Shown: piece by piece, positions 15,654 to 24,737 of the stretch | Layout of the letters: every line of letters begins with the position of its first letter | Position numbering within the stretch: position 1 is the first letter of the stretch | From: Pedococcus_A sp963730585 | GTDB taxonomy: Bacteria > Actinomycetota > Actinomycetes > Actinomycetales > Dermatophilaceae | Length of the DNA stretch: 64,000 bases | Assembly (NCBI GenBank): GCA_963730585.1 | Contig: CAVSSL010000011.1 | Coordinates: 372,001-436,000, forward strand | Reading direction: 5' to 3' | The notes under the pieces: model-generated | Database searches by the model: none | What the model saw: only the letters and a program-made list of their open reading frames with translations | Told to the model about the DNA's origin: nothing | Position numbers and translations under genes: made by a program

Positions 15654-17477
15654 GTGTCCACTGCCGCTGTGCCGACGCTGCGGCGGAGCTTCGGCGTCAT
15701 CAGCATCGGTGTGCGCCGGCAGCCGTGGTGGTTCGCCCTCGCCGTGGCCGGGAGCGCCCTCTACGGCGTGATGACCGTCGGCACGGCCTGGGTGATCGGC
15801 AAGGTCACCCACGACTACGTCACGCCGGCCGTCACGGCGGGCGAGGCCACCACCGAGCAGCTCCTCGCGATCGCCGGATGGATGACGGGAGTGGTGCTGC
15901 TCAACGTCATCGGCGTCGTCATCCGGCGCGTCGCCGCGGGCGTGACGATGTACAACGTCGGTGCCGACTTCCGCCGGCAGGTCACCCGCCAGTACCTCCG
16001 CCTCCCGCTGTCGTGGCACCACCGCCACCCCTCCGGCCAGCTGCTCTCGAACGCCAACGCCGACGTCGAGGCGACCTGGAACGTCTTCGCCCCGCTGCCG
16101 ATGGCACTGGGCGTCATCATCATGCTCGTCGCGGGTGTCGTGCAGATGCTTGCCGTCGACTGGGTGATGGCGCTGATCGGGCTCACCGTCTTCCCCGCCC
16201 TCTTCCTCGCCAACATGGTGTTCCAGCGGCACATGTCGCCGCGCGTGACCCGTGCCCAGCAGCTGCGCGCCGACGTCTCCGAGGTGGCGCACGAGAGCTT
16301 CGAGGCCGGCCTGGTGGTCAAGGCGATGGGGCGCGAGGCCGAGGAGACCGAGCGGTTCGCGGCTGTCGCCAACAGGCTCAGGGACGCCAACATCGCGGTC
16401 GGCCGCACCCGCGGCACCTTCGACCCGGTGATCGAGGCGATCCCCACCCTCGGCACGCTGCTCGTGCTGGCCGTGGGCACCGGCCGCGTCGCCAGCGGCG
16501 CCATCACCCCGGCCGAGGTGGTGCAGATGGCCTACCTCATCTCGATCCTGGCGTTCCCCGTCCGGGCGCTGGGCTGGGTGCTCGGCGAGCTGCCCCGCAC
16601 GGTGGTCGGCTGGGACCGCGTCGACGCGGTGCTCCGTGCCACCGGGGAGATGGAGTACGGCGAGCGGGCCATTCCGCAGCAGGGCGCCTCCGGCGCCCAC
16701 CTCAGCGGGGTCGACTACCTCTACGACGTGGTCGACGAGCAGGGCCAGCTGGCCCAGCACCAGGCCATCCACGGGGTCACCATCGAGGTGCCCGCCGGGT
16801 CCACCACCGCCCTCGTCGGCCCCACCGGCTCGGGCAAGTCGACGCTCAGCAACCTCACCCTGCGCCTCGTCGACCCGCACCGTGGGTCGGTTGCCATCGA
16901 CGACGTCGACGTCCGCGAGGTCACCCGCGGTGGTGTCCCGTCGGTCGGGGTGCTCGTGCCGCAGCAGACGTTCATGTTCGACGACACGGTGCGCGGCAAC
17001 GTCACCCTCGGCGCCGACTTCACCGACGACGCGGTTTGGGAGGCGCTGCGCGTCGCCCAGGCCACTGGCTTCGTCGAGCGGCTCGAGCAGGGCCTCGACA
17101 CCCGGGTGGGGGAGCGCGGTGCGAGCCTCTCCGGTGGCCAGCGGCAGCGAATCGCGTTGGCGCGCGCGGTGATCCGACGCCCCCAGCTGCTGGTGCTCGA
17201 CGACGCCACGAGCGCCGTCGACCCTTCCGTCGAGCAGTCCATCCTCGCCGGGCTCCGCGAGTCGAGCGCCGGCACGACGGTGCTCGTCGTCGCCTACCGC
17301 ATGTCGACCATCGTGCTCGCCGACGACGTCATCTACCTGGAGAGGGGCAGGGTGGTCGACCACGGCACCCACACCGAGCTGCTCGCGCGGTGCGAGGGCT
17401 ACGAGCGTCTCGTCACGGCATACGCGCGGGAGGCGGCGGAACGCGCCGCGGTGGCGGCGGACGAGGAGACCCGGTGA
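15654..17477 (+). CDS. ABC exporter half-transporter with degenerate ATPase site
   Basis: A 607-residue fusion of a six-helix exporter membrane domain (about residues 1-320) and an ATPase domain. The ATPase has Walker A GPTGSGKST near residue 389 and an intact LSGGQ signature. Its Walker B reads LLVLDDATSAVD, so the usual catalytic Glu is Asp. The H-loop reads VVAYRMST, so the switch His is Tyr. This half therefore contributes the non-catalytic site of a heterodimer. The GTG start has AGGAG 6 bases upstream. The stop overlaps the partner gene (GTGA). The substrate is unknown; such pairs often export drugs or lipids. Confidence 0.9.
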   Translation: MSTAAVPTLRRSFGVISIGVRRQPWWFALAVAGSALYGVMTVGTAWVIGKVTHDYVTPAVTAGEATTEQLLAIAGWMTGVVLLNVIGVVIRRVAAGVTMYNVGADFRRQVTRQYLRLPLSWHHRHPSGQLLSNANADVEATWNVFAPLPMALGVIIMLVAGVVQMLAVDWVMALIGLTVFPALFLANMVFQRHMSPRVTRAQQLRADVSEVAHESFEAGLVVKAMGREAEETERFAAVANRLRDANIAVGRTRGTFDPVIEAIPTLGTLLVLAVGTGRVASGAITPAEVVQMAYLISILAFPVRALGWVLGELPRTVVGWDRVDAVLRATGEMEYGERAIPQQGASGAHLSGVDYLYDVVDEQGQLAQHQAIHGVTIEVPAGSTTALVGPTGSGKSTLSNLTLRLVDPHRGSVAIDDVDVREVTRGGVPSVGVLVPQQTFMFDDTVRGNVTLGADFTDDAVWEALRVAQATGFVERLEQGLDTRVGERGASLSGGQRQRIALARAVIRRPQLLVLDDATSAVDPSVEQSILAGLRESSAGTTVLVVAYRMSTIVLADDVIYLERGRVVDHGTHTELLARCEGYERLVTAYAREAAERAAVAADEETR

Positions 17478-19255
17478 GCACCACGATCGGCTCGACCTCG
17501 CACCTCGGCACCCGCGACACCCTGCGCCGCGGCCTCGAGCTCTCACCGGAGCTGCGCCGCGGCCTCGGCGTGACCCTCACCCTCGCCGCCCTCACCACGG
17601 CCGGTCGGGTCGTGGTGCCCCTCGCCGTGCAGCAGGTCACCGACCACGGCCTGCTCGCCGAGGGAGGCCCCGACACCGGGCTGGTGTGGCGCTACGTCGG
17701 CCTGGCCTCGGTCGTGGTCCTGCTCACCGCCCTGTGCTCGTTTGCCGTGAACGTGCGCCTCTTCCGCGCGTCCGAGTCCGGCCTGGCCACCCTGCGGCTC
17801 AGGGCGTTCCGGCACGTTCACGACCTGTCGATGCTGACCCAGAACACCGAGCGGCGCGGCTCGATGGTCTCCCGCGTGACGTCGGACGTCGACACCATCT
17901 CGATGTTCGTCCAGTTCGGCGGCATCCTGCTGATCCTGAGCCTCGGCCAGATCGCCATCGCCACCGTCCTGATGCTGGTCTACAGCCCGCCGCTGACCGC
18001 CGTGGTGTGGCTGTGCTTCCTGCCCCTGCTGGTGGTGATCCGCCGGTTCCAGGCGTCGGTCGGGCGCGCGTACACCACCGTGCGCGAGCGGGTCGGCGAC
18101 ATGCTGGCCGCGATCTCCGAGTCGGTCGTCGGCGCCGCGACCATCCGCGCCTACGGTGTCGAGGAGCGCACGGCGGCACGGATCGACGAGGCCGTGGAGG
18201 CCCACCGCAAGGCCGCCGTCGGGGCGCAGGTGCGCTCGGTCGTCGCGTTCTCGTCCGGGCAGCTCGTCGCCGGCCTGACCCTGGCCGTCGTGCTGGTCGT
18301 CGGCACCGTGCTGGCCACCCACGACGCCCTGACCCTGGGCGAGCTGCTCGCCTTCCTCTTCCTGGTCAACCTGTTCACCCAGCCGGTGATGCAGGCCACC
18401 GAGGTGCTCAACGAGCTGCAGAACGCCGTCGCCGGCTGGCGGCGCGTCATCGGCGTCGTCGACACCCCCGCTGACGTCTCCGACCCCGGCGACGAGGGCG
18501 AGGTGCTGCCGCGCGGGCCCATCACGGTCGACTTCGACGGCGTCTCCTTCGCCTACCCCGGCGGCGCGACGGTGCTCCACGACGTCAACCTCCACATCGC
18601 GCCGCGGTCGCGGGTCGCCATCGTCGGCGAGACCGGCTCGGGCAAGTCGACCCTGGCGAAGCTGCTGACCCGGCTCATGGACCCGACCGAGGGCGAGGTG
18701 CGCCTCGACGGGGTGGACGTGCGCCGGGTGCGCTTCTCGTCGCTGCGCGAGCGGGTGGTGCTGGTGCCGCAGGAGGGCTTCCTCTTCGACGCCTCGCTGC
18801 TGGAGAACATCCGGTACGGCCGCCCCGACGCGACCGATGCCGAGGTGCGTCTCGCGCTCACCGAGCTCGGCCTCGAGGGGTGGCTGGAGAGCCTGCCGCG
18901 TGGCCTGGCCAGCGACGTCGGCCAGCGGGGCGAGTCGCTGTCGGCGGGGGAGCGGCAGCTGGTGGCGCTGGCCCGGGCCTACCTCGCCGACCCCGACCTC
19001 CTGGTCCTCGACGAGGCCACCTCGGCGGTCGACCCCTCCACCGAGGTCCGCCTCCAGCGCGCCCTCGAGGGGCTCACCCGGGGACGCACGTCGATCGCGA
19101 TCGCCCACCGGCTCTCCACGGCCGAGGCTGCCGACGAGGTCATCGTGGTCGACGCCGGTCGCGTCGTCGAGCGTGGCCCGCACCGCGAGCTGGTCGGTGC
19201 CGGTGGGGTCTACGCCGCGCTGCACGCGTCGTGGGCCGCCCAACAGCGCCACTGA
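17474..19255 (+). CDS. ABC exporter half-transporter with the catalytic ATPase site
   Basis: A 593-residue partner of the preceding gene, with six membrane helices and an ATPase domain. Walker A is GETGSGKST near residue 385, Walker B is LLVLDEATSAVD with the catalytic Glu, and the H-loop IAIAHRLST keeps its His. Its signature motif reads LSAGERQ instead of LSGGQ. That deviant signature would face the degenerate Walker site of the partner, so the two changes fall in the same composite site, as in TM287/288- and BmrCD-type exporters. Translation is coupled through the GTGA overlap. Confidence 0.9.
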   Translation: MSTTIGSTSHLGTRDTLRRGLELSPELRRGLGVTLTLAALTTAGRVVVPLAVQQVTDHGLLAEGGPDTGLVWRYVGLASVVVLLTALCSFAVNVRLFRASESGLATLRLRAFRHVHDLSMLTQNTERRGSMVSRVTSDVDTISMFVQFGGILLILSLGQIAIATVLMLVYSPPLTAVVWLCFLPLLVVIRRFQASVGRAYTTVRERVGDMLAAISESVVGAATIRAYGVEERTAARIDEAVEAHRKAAVGAQVRSVVAFSSGQLVAGLTLAVVLVVGTVLATHDALTLGELLAFLFLVNLFTQPVMQATEVLNELQNAVAGWRRVIGVVDTPADVSDPGDEGEVLPRGPITVDFDGVSFAYPGGATVLHDVNLHIAPRSRVAIVGETGSGKSTLAKLLTRLMDPTEGEVRLDGVDVRRVRFSSLRERVVLVPQEGFLFDASLLENIRYGRPDATDAEVRLALTELGLEGWLESLPRGLASDVGQRGESLSAGERQLVALARAYLADPDLLVLDEATSAVDPSTEVRLQRALEGLTRGRTSIAIAHRLSTAEAADEVIVVDAGRVVERGPHRELVGAGGVYAALHASWAAQQRH

Positions 19256-19306
19256 CTTCTGCAAGGGCATGCGGTTGGTATGCCGCGGGGTCCGGGCCGT
19301 GGGCCG

Positions 19307-19326
19307 GGCCGCCGGTGCCGGCGGCC
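19307..19326. terminator. hairpin between the ABC exporter and hisI
   Basis: GGCCGCCGG and CCGGCGGCC form a 9-base inverted repeat around TG, 51 bases past the exporter stop and just before the hisI start. Likely a terminator of the exporter operon. Confidence 0.5.
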
Positions 19327-19345
19327 GGCACGGCAGAATGGGCCG

Positions 19346-19783
19346 GTGACCTCCGACGCCACGCCCGCCCTCGACCCGGCCATCGCTGAGCGCCTCAAGC
19401 GCGACAGCAGCGGCCTCGTCGCCGCGATCGTCCAGCAGCACGACACCCGCGAGGTGCTGATGCTGGGCTGGATGGACGACGAGGCGCTGCGACGCACCCT
19501 CACCGAGGGTCGGGTGACGTTCTGGTCGCGCTCCCGGGGCGAGTACTGGCGCAAGGGCGACACCTCGGGCCACGTGCAGCACGTCAAGGCGGTGGCCCTG
19601 GACTGCGACGGCGACGCCCTGCTCGTGCAGGTCGACCAGGTCGGTGCCGCCTGCCACACCGGCTCACGGACCTGCTTCGACGGCAACGACCTGCCCACCG
19701 CCACCGTCGAGGGAGCCCGGGCAGCCGGGGCCGCTGGGACACTCGAGTCCGCACCCACGTCGGACGGCGGCCCGCGTGGCTGA
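19346..19783 (+). CDS. hisI: phosphoribosyl-AMP cyclohydrolase
   Basis: A 145-residue HisI that opens the adenine ring of phosphoribosyl-AMP in histidine synthesis. Key features are MLGWMDDEALRRTL, the VTFWSRSRGEYWRKGDTSGH segment, the metal-binding LDCDGDALL, and CHTG plus the final RTCF zinc cysteines. The GTG start follows a degenerate -10 (CAGAAT) by 6 bases. The last 8 bases overlap the start of trpE, so hisI leads the trp operon here, coupling the two aromatic-ring amino acid pathways. The C-terminal 25 residues after RTCF are a non-conserved Ala/Gly-rich tail. Confidence 0.94.
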   Translation: MTSDATPALDPAIAERLKRDSSGLVAAIVQQHDTREVLMLGWMDDEALRRTLTEGRVTFWSRSRGEYWRKGDTSGHVQHVKAVALDCDGDALLVQVDQVGAACHTGSRTCFDGNDLPTATVEGARAAGAAGTLESAPTSDGGPRG

Positions 19784-21329
19784 CCCCCGCCCCCAGCTGT
19801 CCTTCGGCACCACCTGGCCGCCCCTCGAGGAGTTCCAGGAGCTGGCCCGCGACCGCCGGGTCATCCCGGTGGTGCGCCGCCTCATGGCCGACGCCGAGAC
19901 CCCGGTGGGTGTCTACCGCAAGCTCGCCAAGGACCAGCCCGGCACGTTCCTGCTGGAGTCGGCCGAGCACGGCGGCGTCTGGTCGCGCTACTCGATCGTG
20001 GGTGCCGCCAGCCGGGCCACGCTGACCGAGCGCGACGGCGAGACCTTCTGGGTCGGCGAGCCGCCGGTCGGGGTGCCGACGTCGGGCAGCCCGCTCGAGG
20101 CCCTGCGCGACACCGTCGCGGCGCTGGCGACGGAGCCGGTGGAGGGCCTTCCGCCCCTGACCGGCGGCATGGTCGGCATGGTCGGCTACGACGCCGTGCG
20201 GCGCTGGGAGCGCATCCCCGAGGTGGCGCCCGACGTCCTCGGCCTTCCCGAGGTCGCGATGATGCTGGCGACCGACCTCGCGGTGCTCGACCACGCCGAC
20301 GGGTCGCTGCTCCTCGTGGCCAACGCGGTGAACTACGACGCCACCGACGAGCGGGTCGAGGCAGCCTGGGCCGACGCGGTCGACCGACTCGACCGGATGA
20401 CCGCCGACCTCGCCCAGCCGGCCGAGAGCACCGTCGCGGTCGTCGACTCCGACTCCCTCGCCGAGGCGCTGGCCCACGTCGAGAGCAACTACACCGAGGC
20501 GGCGTTCGAGCAGATGGTCGAGGACGCCAAGGAGGCGATCCGCGCCGGCGAGGTGTTCCAGGTGGTCGTCTCGCAGCGGTTCTCGACCCCCTGCCACACC
20601 GATGCGCTCGACGTCTACCGCGTCCTGCGCGCCTCGAACCCCAGCCCCTACATGTACCTCCTGCGGCTCCCGGCGCCGGACGGCACGGCATACGACGTCG
20701 TGGGCTCCTCCCCGGAGGCGCTGGTGAAGGTGACCGGCCGCCGCGCCATCACCCACCCGATCGCCGGGTCGCGGCCGCGCGGCGCCACTCCGGAGGAGGA
20801 CCGGCTGCTGGCCGAGGACCTGCTGGCCGACCCCAAGGAGCGCTCCGAGCACGTCATGCTGGTCGACCTCGGCCGCAACGACCTCCAGCGGGTGTGCAAG
20901 CCGGGCACGGTCGACGTCGTGGAGTTCATGACGGTGCGCCGCTACAGCCACGTGACGCACCTCGAGTCGACGGTCGTCGGCGAGATCAGCGACGACCGGA
21001 CCGCCTACGACGTGCTGGCGGCCACCTTCCCGGCCGGCACCCTCAGCGGCGCCCCCAAGCCGCGGGCGCTCCAGCTGATCGAGCAGTGGGAGCCCAGCCG
21101 GCGGGGGGTCTACGGAGGAGTGGTGGGCTACCTCGACTTCCACGGCGACCTCGACATGGCCATCGCGATCCGCACCGCCGTGGTCAAGGACGGGGTGGCC
21201 CACGTGCAGGCCGGCGCCGGCATCGTGGCCGACTCCGTGCCGCGGTCGGAGTACGAGGAGACCGTCAACAAGGCGGCCGCCGCCCTGCGCGCGGTGGCCG
21301 CCGCGAGCGCCCTGAGGACCGTGCGGTGA
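19776..21329 (+). CDS. trpE: anthranilate synthase component I
   Basis: A 517-residue chorismate-using enzyme that makes anthranilate with the amidotransferase TrpG, which is not in this window. The N-terminal part has the tryptophan feedback site region (FLLESAEHGGVWSRYSIVG). The C-terminal chorismate-binding domain has HPIAGSRPRGATPEED, VDLGRNDLQRV, the HVTHLESTVVGE segment and TFPAGTLSGAPKPRA. The GTG start overlaps hisI by 8 bases. The stop overlaps the next gene (GTGA). Confidence 0.96.
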   Translation: MADPRPQLSFGTTWPPLEEFQELARDRRVIPVVRRLMADAETPVGVYRKLAKDQPGTFLLESAEHGGVWSRYSIVGAASRATLTERDGETFWVGEPPVGVPTSGSPLEALRDTVAALATEPVEGLPPLTGGMVGMVGYDAVRRWERIPEVAPDVLGLPEVAMMLATDLAVLDHADGSLLLVANAVNYDATDERVEAAWADAVDRLDRMTADLAQPAESTVAVVDSDSLAEALAHVESNYTEAAFEQMVEDAKEAIRAGEVFQVVVSQRFSTPCHTDALDVYRVLRASNPSPYMYLLRLPAPDGTAYDVVGSSPEALVKVTGRRAITHPIAGSRPRGATPEEDRLLAEDLLADPKERSEHVMLVDLGRNDLQRVCKPGTVDVVEFMTVRRYSHVTHLESTVVGEISDDRTAYDVLAATFPAGTLSGAPKPRALQLIEQWEPSRRGVYGGVVGYLDFHGDLDMAIAIRTAVVKDGVAHVQAGAGIVADSVPRSEYEETVNKAAAALRAVAAASALRTVR

Positions 21330-21949
21330 GGCGGCTCGACCCGACCACCAAGAGCGGGGTGGTGCTTCTCGCCATCCTCGGCGCCGGGCTGCTGCTCGTC
21401 AGCGGCTCCCGCACCTGGGTCACGGGCACCGTCGACGACGCCGTGCTCGGCGCCAGCCGCATCACCGGTACGGGGACGCAGGTCGCCTCGGGCGTCGTGG
21501 CACTCGCCCTGGCCGCCCTGGCCGCAGCCATCGCGAGCACGACCTCGGGCCGCGTGGTGCGGCGGGTCACCCTCGTGCTGCTCCTGCTGGTCGCCATCGG
21601 GGAGGCATTCTTCGTCGGCCGCGTGCTGCTCGACCCCTCCGGTGTGCTCGGCTCGGTGGCCGCGACCAGCACGGGCCGCACCGGCACCATCGAGACCCGG
21701 GCCTCCGTGACGGCGTGGCCGTGGGTCGCGCTCGTCGCGGTGGTGCTGCTGGTGGCCTGCGCGGTCGGGGGCTGGCTCGGTTCACGTCGCTGGCAGGGCC
21801 TCGGTGCGCGGTACGAGACGCCCGCCGACCGGGCGGGAGCCCGGGGGCAGCGCGTCGCCAGCGACTGGGACCGTCTCGACGCCGGCGAGGACCCGACCGA
21901 CGTCGATACGAAGGACCCGACCGTCCGCGACGACCGTCCCGGCACCTGA
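21326..21949 (+). CDS. tryptophan-operon membrane protein (TIGR02234/Trp_oprn_chp family)
   Basis: A 207-residue protein with four hydrophobic segments, at about residues 12-30, 48-68, 80-100 and 130-150, and an acidic, charged C-terminal tail. Family members occur in actinobacterial trp operons between trpE and trpC and have no proven role. The motif SGSRTWVTG after the first helix fits the family. The GTG overlaps the trpE stop, so it is translated with trpE. A transport or regulatory role in tryptophan metabolism is only a guess from context. Confidence 0.82.
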   Translation: MRRLDPTTKSGVVLLAILGAGLLLVSGSRTWVTGTVDDAVLGASRITGTGTQVASGVVALALAALAAAIASTTSGRVVRRVTLVLLLLVAIGEAFFVGRVLLDPSGVLGSVAATSTGRTGTIETRASVTAWPWVALVAVVLLVACAVGGWLGSRRWQGLGARYETPADRAGARGQRVASDWDRLDAGEDPTDVDTKDPTVRDDRPGT

Positions 21950-22001
21950 CACAATGTCGACGACACCGAACGCCGCCCGCAGCACAGGAGATGTCGCCAC
22001 C

Positions 22002-22250
22002 ATGGCAGAGCACGAGCACCACGAAGACCACGGCCACAGCGTCGCTGCCTGGACCGCCGTGACGATCATCCTTGTCGGGTGCGTCGTGGCCGCGTGGGCC
22101 GTCGTCGCCGCGACCCCGGTCCTGTTCTGGGTCGGCATCGGCATCGCGGTGGTCGGTGCCATCGCGGGCAAGGTCCTCGGCATGGCCGGCTACGGCGCCA
22201 AGGACGTTCCGGAGCCGCGCCAGACGGAGCAGCACTCCGGCGTCCGCTGA
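22002..22250 (+). CDS. HGxxPAAW-family small membrane protein
   Basis: An 82-residue protein. A His-rich N-terminus (AEHEHHEDHGHSVAAWTAV) carries the family's HGxxxAAW motif, with Val in place of the usual Pro. Two hydrophobic helices follow. The function is unknown. It is widespread in actinobacteria between trpE and trpC. An AGGAG lies 12 bases before the chosen ATG. An alternative ATG 48 bases upstream would add 16 non-conserved residues. Confidence 0.78.
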   Translation: MAEHEHHEDHGHSVAAWTAVTIILVGCVVAAWAVVAATPVLFWVGIGIAVVGAIAGKVLGMAGYGAKDVPEPRQTEQHSGVR

Positions 22251-22272
22251 CGCCAGGCAGCCGGCGGCGGCG

Positions 22273-22680
22273 ATGACCTCCACGCTTTCGTCCCGCCTGC
22301 GCGCACCGGCGGTGGTCGCGCTGGCCGGCTCCGCGCTGGCCGCAGCCCTCGTCCTGCGTGACCCCCACGCCGGCGGGTCCTGGGGCTACTGTCCCTTCCT
22401 CCTGCTCACCGGTGTGCCGTGCCCCGCCTGCGGTGGCATGCGCGCGGCCAACGACCTGCTGCACGGCCGGCTCGGCGAGGCTGCCTCCTCCAACCTGTAT
22501 GCCGTGGCGACAGCGGGGCTCGCGGCCCTCGCCTTCACGGTGTGGACCGTGGCCGCCGCCGCGGGCCGTGAGCTGCCGCTGCGGCGCCACAGGCCGCGGC
22601 TGCTCGTCGCGTGGTTCGTGGGCCTGGTGTTCTTCGGCATGCTGCGCCTGTTGCCCGGGTTGTCCGCACTCCGACCCTGA
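22273..22680 (+). CDS. DUF2752-domain membrane protein
   Basis: A 135-residue protein with about three membrane segments and the DUF2752 hallmark YCPFLLLTGVPCPACGGMRA, which has three Cys residues and resembles a redox or metal site. Unknown function. It is the third small membrane gene inside the trp operon and ends 36 bases before trpC. The chosen ATG gives MTSTLSSRLRAP just before the first helix. Confidence 0.85.
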   Translation: MTSTLSSRLRAPAVVALAGSALAAALVLRDPHAGGSWGYCPFLLLTGVPCPACGGMRAANDLLHGRLGEAASSNLYAVATAGLAALAFTVWTVAAAAGRELPLRRHRPRLLVAWFVGLVFFGMLRLLPGLSALRP

Positions 22681-22704
22681 CCCCGGTGGACGGCGGGCGG
22701 CAGT

Positions 22705-22710
22705 TAGCCT
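22705..22710 (+). promoter_or_regulatory. internal -10 box TAGCCT before trpC, probably leaderless
   Basis: TAGCCT then 6 bases then ATG, identical in sequence and spacing to the fbiC promoter. It suggests that trpCBA can be transcribed independently of hisI-trpE. Confidence 0.55.
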
Positions 22711-22716
22711 TGCGGC

Positions 22717-23508
22717 ATGCCCACCGTCCTCGAGGAGATCATCGCCGGGGTGCGCGAGGACCTCGCCGCGCGCCAGGCCGCCGTCCCGCTCGAGGAGGTA
22801 CGCCGCCTCGCCGAGCAGGCGCCGCGCGCCCTCGACGCCGAGGGGGCCCTGCGCCGGCCGGGGCTGTCGCTCATCGCCGAGGTGAAGCGGGCCAGCCCGA
22901 GCAAGGGCAGCCTGGCCTCGATCGCCGACCCGGCCGCCCTCGCCGCCGCCTACGAGGCGGGTGGCGCCACCGCGGTGAGCGTCCTCACCGAGCAGCGTCG
23001 CTTCAACGGCAGCCTGGCCGACCTCGACGCGGTCCGGGCCGCAGTCCGGATCCCGGTGCTGCGCAAGGACTTCATGGTCACCGACTACCAGGTCTGGGAG
23101 GCCCGGGCGCACGGCGCCGACATCATCCTCCTGATCGTCGCGGCCCTGTCGCAGGACGAGCTGGTGCGGATGCAGGACCTCGCCCGGTCGCTGGGCATGA
23201 CCGCGCTGGTCGAGGTCCACGACGAGGAGGAGACCCGGCGCGCGGTCGAGGCCGGCGCCAGCGTCATCGGCGTGAACGCCCGCAACCTCAAGACCCTCGA
23301 CGTCGACCCCGACACCTTCGCCCGGTTGGTGCCGCTCATCCCCGACACCTGCGTCCGCGTCGCCGAGTCCGGTGTCCGCGGACCGGAGGACGCCGCTGCC
23401 TACGCGGCCCAGGGCGCCGACGCGGTGCTCGTCGGGGAGGCCCTCGTCATCGGCGGCGATCCCCGGGCAGCCGCCCACGACCTCATCACAGCGGGAGCAC
23501 ACGCATGA
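22717..23508 (+). CDS. trpC: indole-3-glycerol phosphate synthase
   Basis: A 263-residue TIM barrel that closes the indole ring. Family features are IAEVKRASPSKG with the catalytic Lys, AYEAGGATAVSVLTE, VLRKDFMVTDYQV with the second catalytic Lys, GVNARNLKTL and VAESGVRGPEDAAA. It has its own TANNNT box and overlaps trpB by ATGA. trpF is absent from the window; in many actinobacteria PriA, encoded elsewhere, supplies that activity. Confidence 0.96.
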   Translation: MPTVLEEIIAGVREDLAARQAAVPLEEVRRLAEQAPRALDAEGALRRPGLSLIAEVKRASPSKGSLASIADPAALAAAYEAGGATAVSVLTEQRRFNGSLADLDAVRAAVRIPVLRKDFMVTDYQVWEARAHGADIILLIVAALSQDELVRMQDLARSLGMTALVEVHDEEETRRAVEAGASVIGVNARNLKTLDVDPDTFARLVPLIPDTCVRVAESGVRGPEDAAAYAAQGADAVLVGEALVIGGDPRAAAHDLITAGAHA

Positions 23509-24737
23509 CCCAGCAGCACGAGCACGCCCCGGTGGACGTGCCCCGGCCGGGACGGTTCGGCCAGTTCGGCGGCCGCTACGTCCCCGAGGCCCTCATCCCG
23601 GCCCTCGAGGAGCTCGACGAGGCCCGCAAGAAGGCCATGGTCGACCCCGGCTTCCTCGGCGAGCTCGAGCACCTGCACCGCACCTACACGGGTCGGCCGA
23701 GCCTCCTGACCGAGGCGCCGCGGTTCGCCCAGCACTGCGGAGGCGCCCGGGTCCTGCTCAAGCGCGAGGACCTCAACCACACCGGCTCCCACAAGATCAA
23801 CAACGTGCTGGCCCAGGCGCTGCTGACCAAGCGCATGGGCAAGACCCGCGTCATCGCCGAGACCGGTGCGGGCCAGCACGGTGTCGCCACCGCCACCGCG
23901 GCCGCCCTCATGGGCCTGGAGTGCCGCATCTACATGGGCAAGGTCGACACCGAGCGGCAGGCCCTCAACGTCGCCCGGATGCGCATGCTGGGCGCCGAGG
24001 TCGTGGCGGTGCCCACGGGCTCCGCCACCCTCAAGGACGCCATCAACGAGGCGCTGCGCGACTGGGTGACCAACGTCCAGAACACCCACTACCTGCTCGG
24101 CACCGTGACCGGCCCCGCGCCGTTCCCGGAGATGGTGCGCGACTTCCACCGGATCATCGGCGTCGAGGCCCGGGCCCAGGTGCTCGACCTCGTCGGACGC
24201 CTGCCCGACGCGGTCATCGCGTGCGTCGGTGGCGGCTCCAACGCCATGGGCATCTTCCACCGCTTCATCGACGACGCCGATGTGCGCCTCGTCGGGGTCG
24301 AGGCCGGGGGAGAGGGTGTCGAGAGCGGTCGCCACGCGGCCCGCTTCGCCGCCAGCGAGCCGGGCGTGCTGCACGGCACGTTCAGCTACCTCATGCAGGA
24401 CCAGGACGGCCAGACCATCGAGTCGCACTCGATCTCGGCCGGGCTCGACTACCCCAGCGTGGGGCCGGAGCACGCCTTCCTGCGCGACTCCGGCCGGGCC
24501 GAGTACCGCTACGCCACCGACGAGCAGGCCATGCGGGCGTTCGAGGTGCTCTGCAAGACCGAGGGCATCATCCCGGCCATCGAGTCGGCCCACGCCCTGG
24601 CCGGCGCGATGGAGGTGGGCACCGAGCTGGGCCCCGACGCGTTGCTGCTGGTGAACCTGTCCGGACGTGGCGACAAGGACGTCCACACCGCAGCCCGCTG
24701 GTTCGGGCTCATCGACGAGGAGGGCAACGCCCAGTGA
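23505..24737 (+). CDS. trpB: tryptophan synthase beta chain
   Basis: A 410-residue PLP enzyme that joins indole and serine. PLP is held by Lys97 in SHKINN. Other motifs are RPSLLTEAPRFA, ETGAGQHGVATATAAAL with the catalytic Glu, and VGGGSNAMGIF for phosphate binding. Length is normal. The start overlaps trpC (ATGA) and the stop overlaps trpA (GTGA), as expected for a protein that assembles with TrpA. Confidence 0.97.
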   Translation: MTQQHEHAPVDVPRPGRFGQFGGRYVPEALIPALEELDEARKKAMVDPGFLGELEHLHRTYTGRPSLLTEAPRFAQHCGGARVLLKREDLNHTGSHKINNVLAQALLTKRMGKTRVIAETGAGQHGVATATAAALMGLECRIYMGKVDTERQALNVARMRMLGAEVVAVPTGSATLKDAINEALRDWVTNVQNTHYLLGTVTGPAPFPEMVRDFHRIIGVEARAQVLDLVGRLPDAVIACVGGGSNAMGIFHRFIDDADVRLVGVEAGGEGVESGRHAARFAASEPGVLHGTFSYLMQDQDGQTIESHSISAGLDYPSVGPEHAFLRDSGRAEYRYATDEQAMRAFEVLCKTEGIIPAIESAHALAGAMEVGTELGPDALLLVNLSGRGDKDVHTAARWFGLIDEEGNAQ

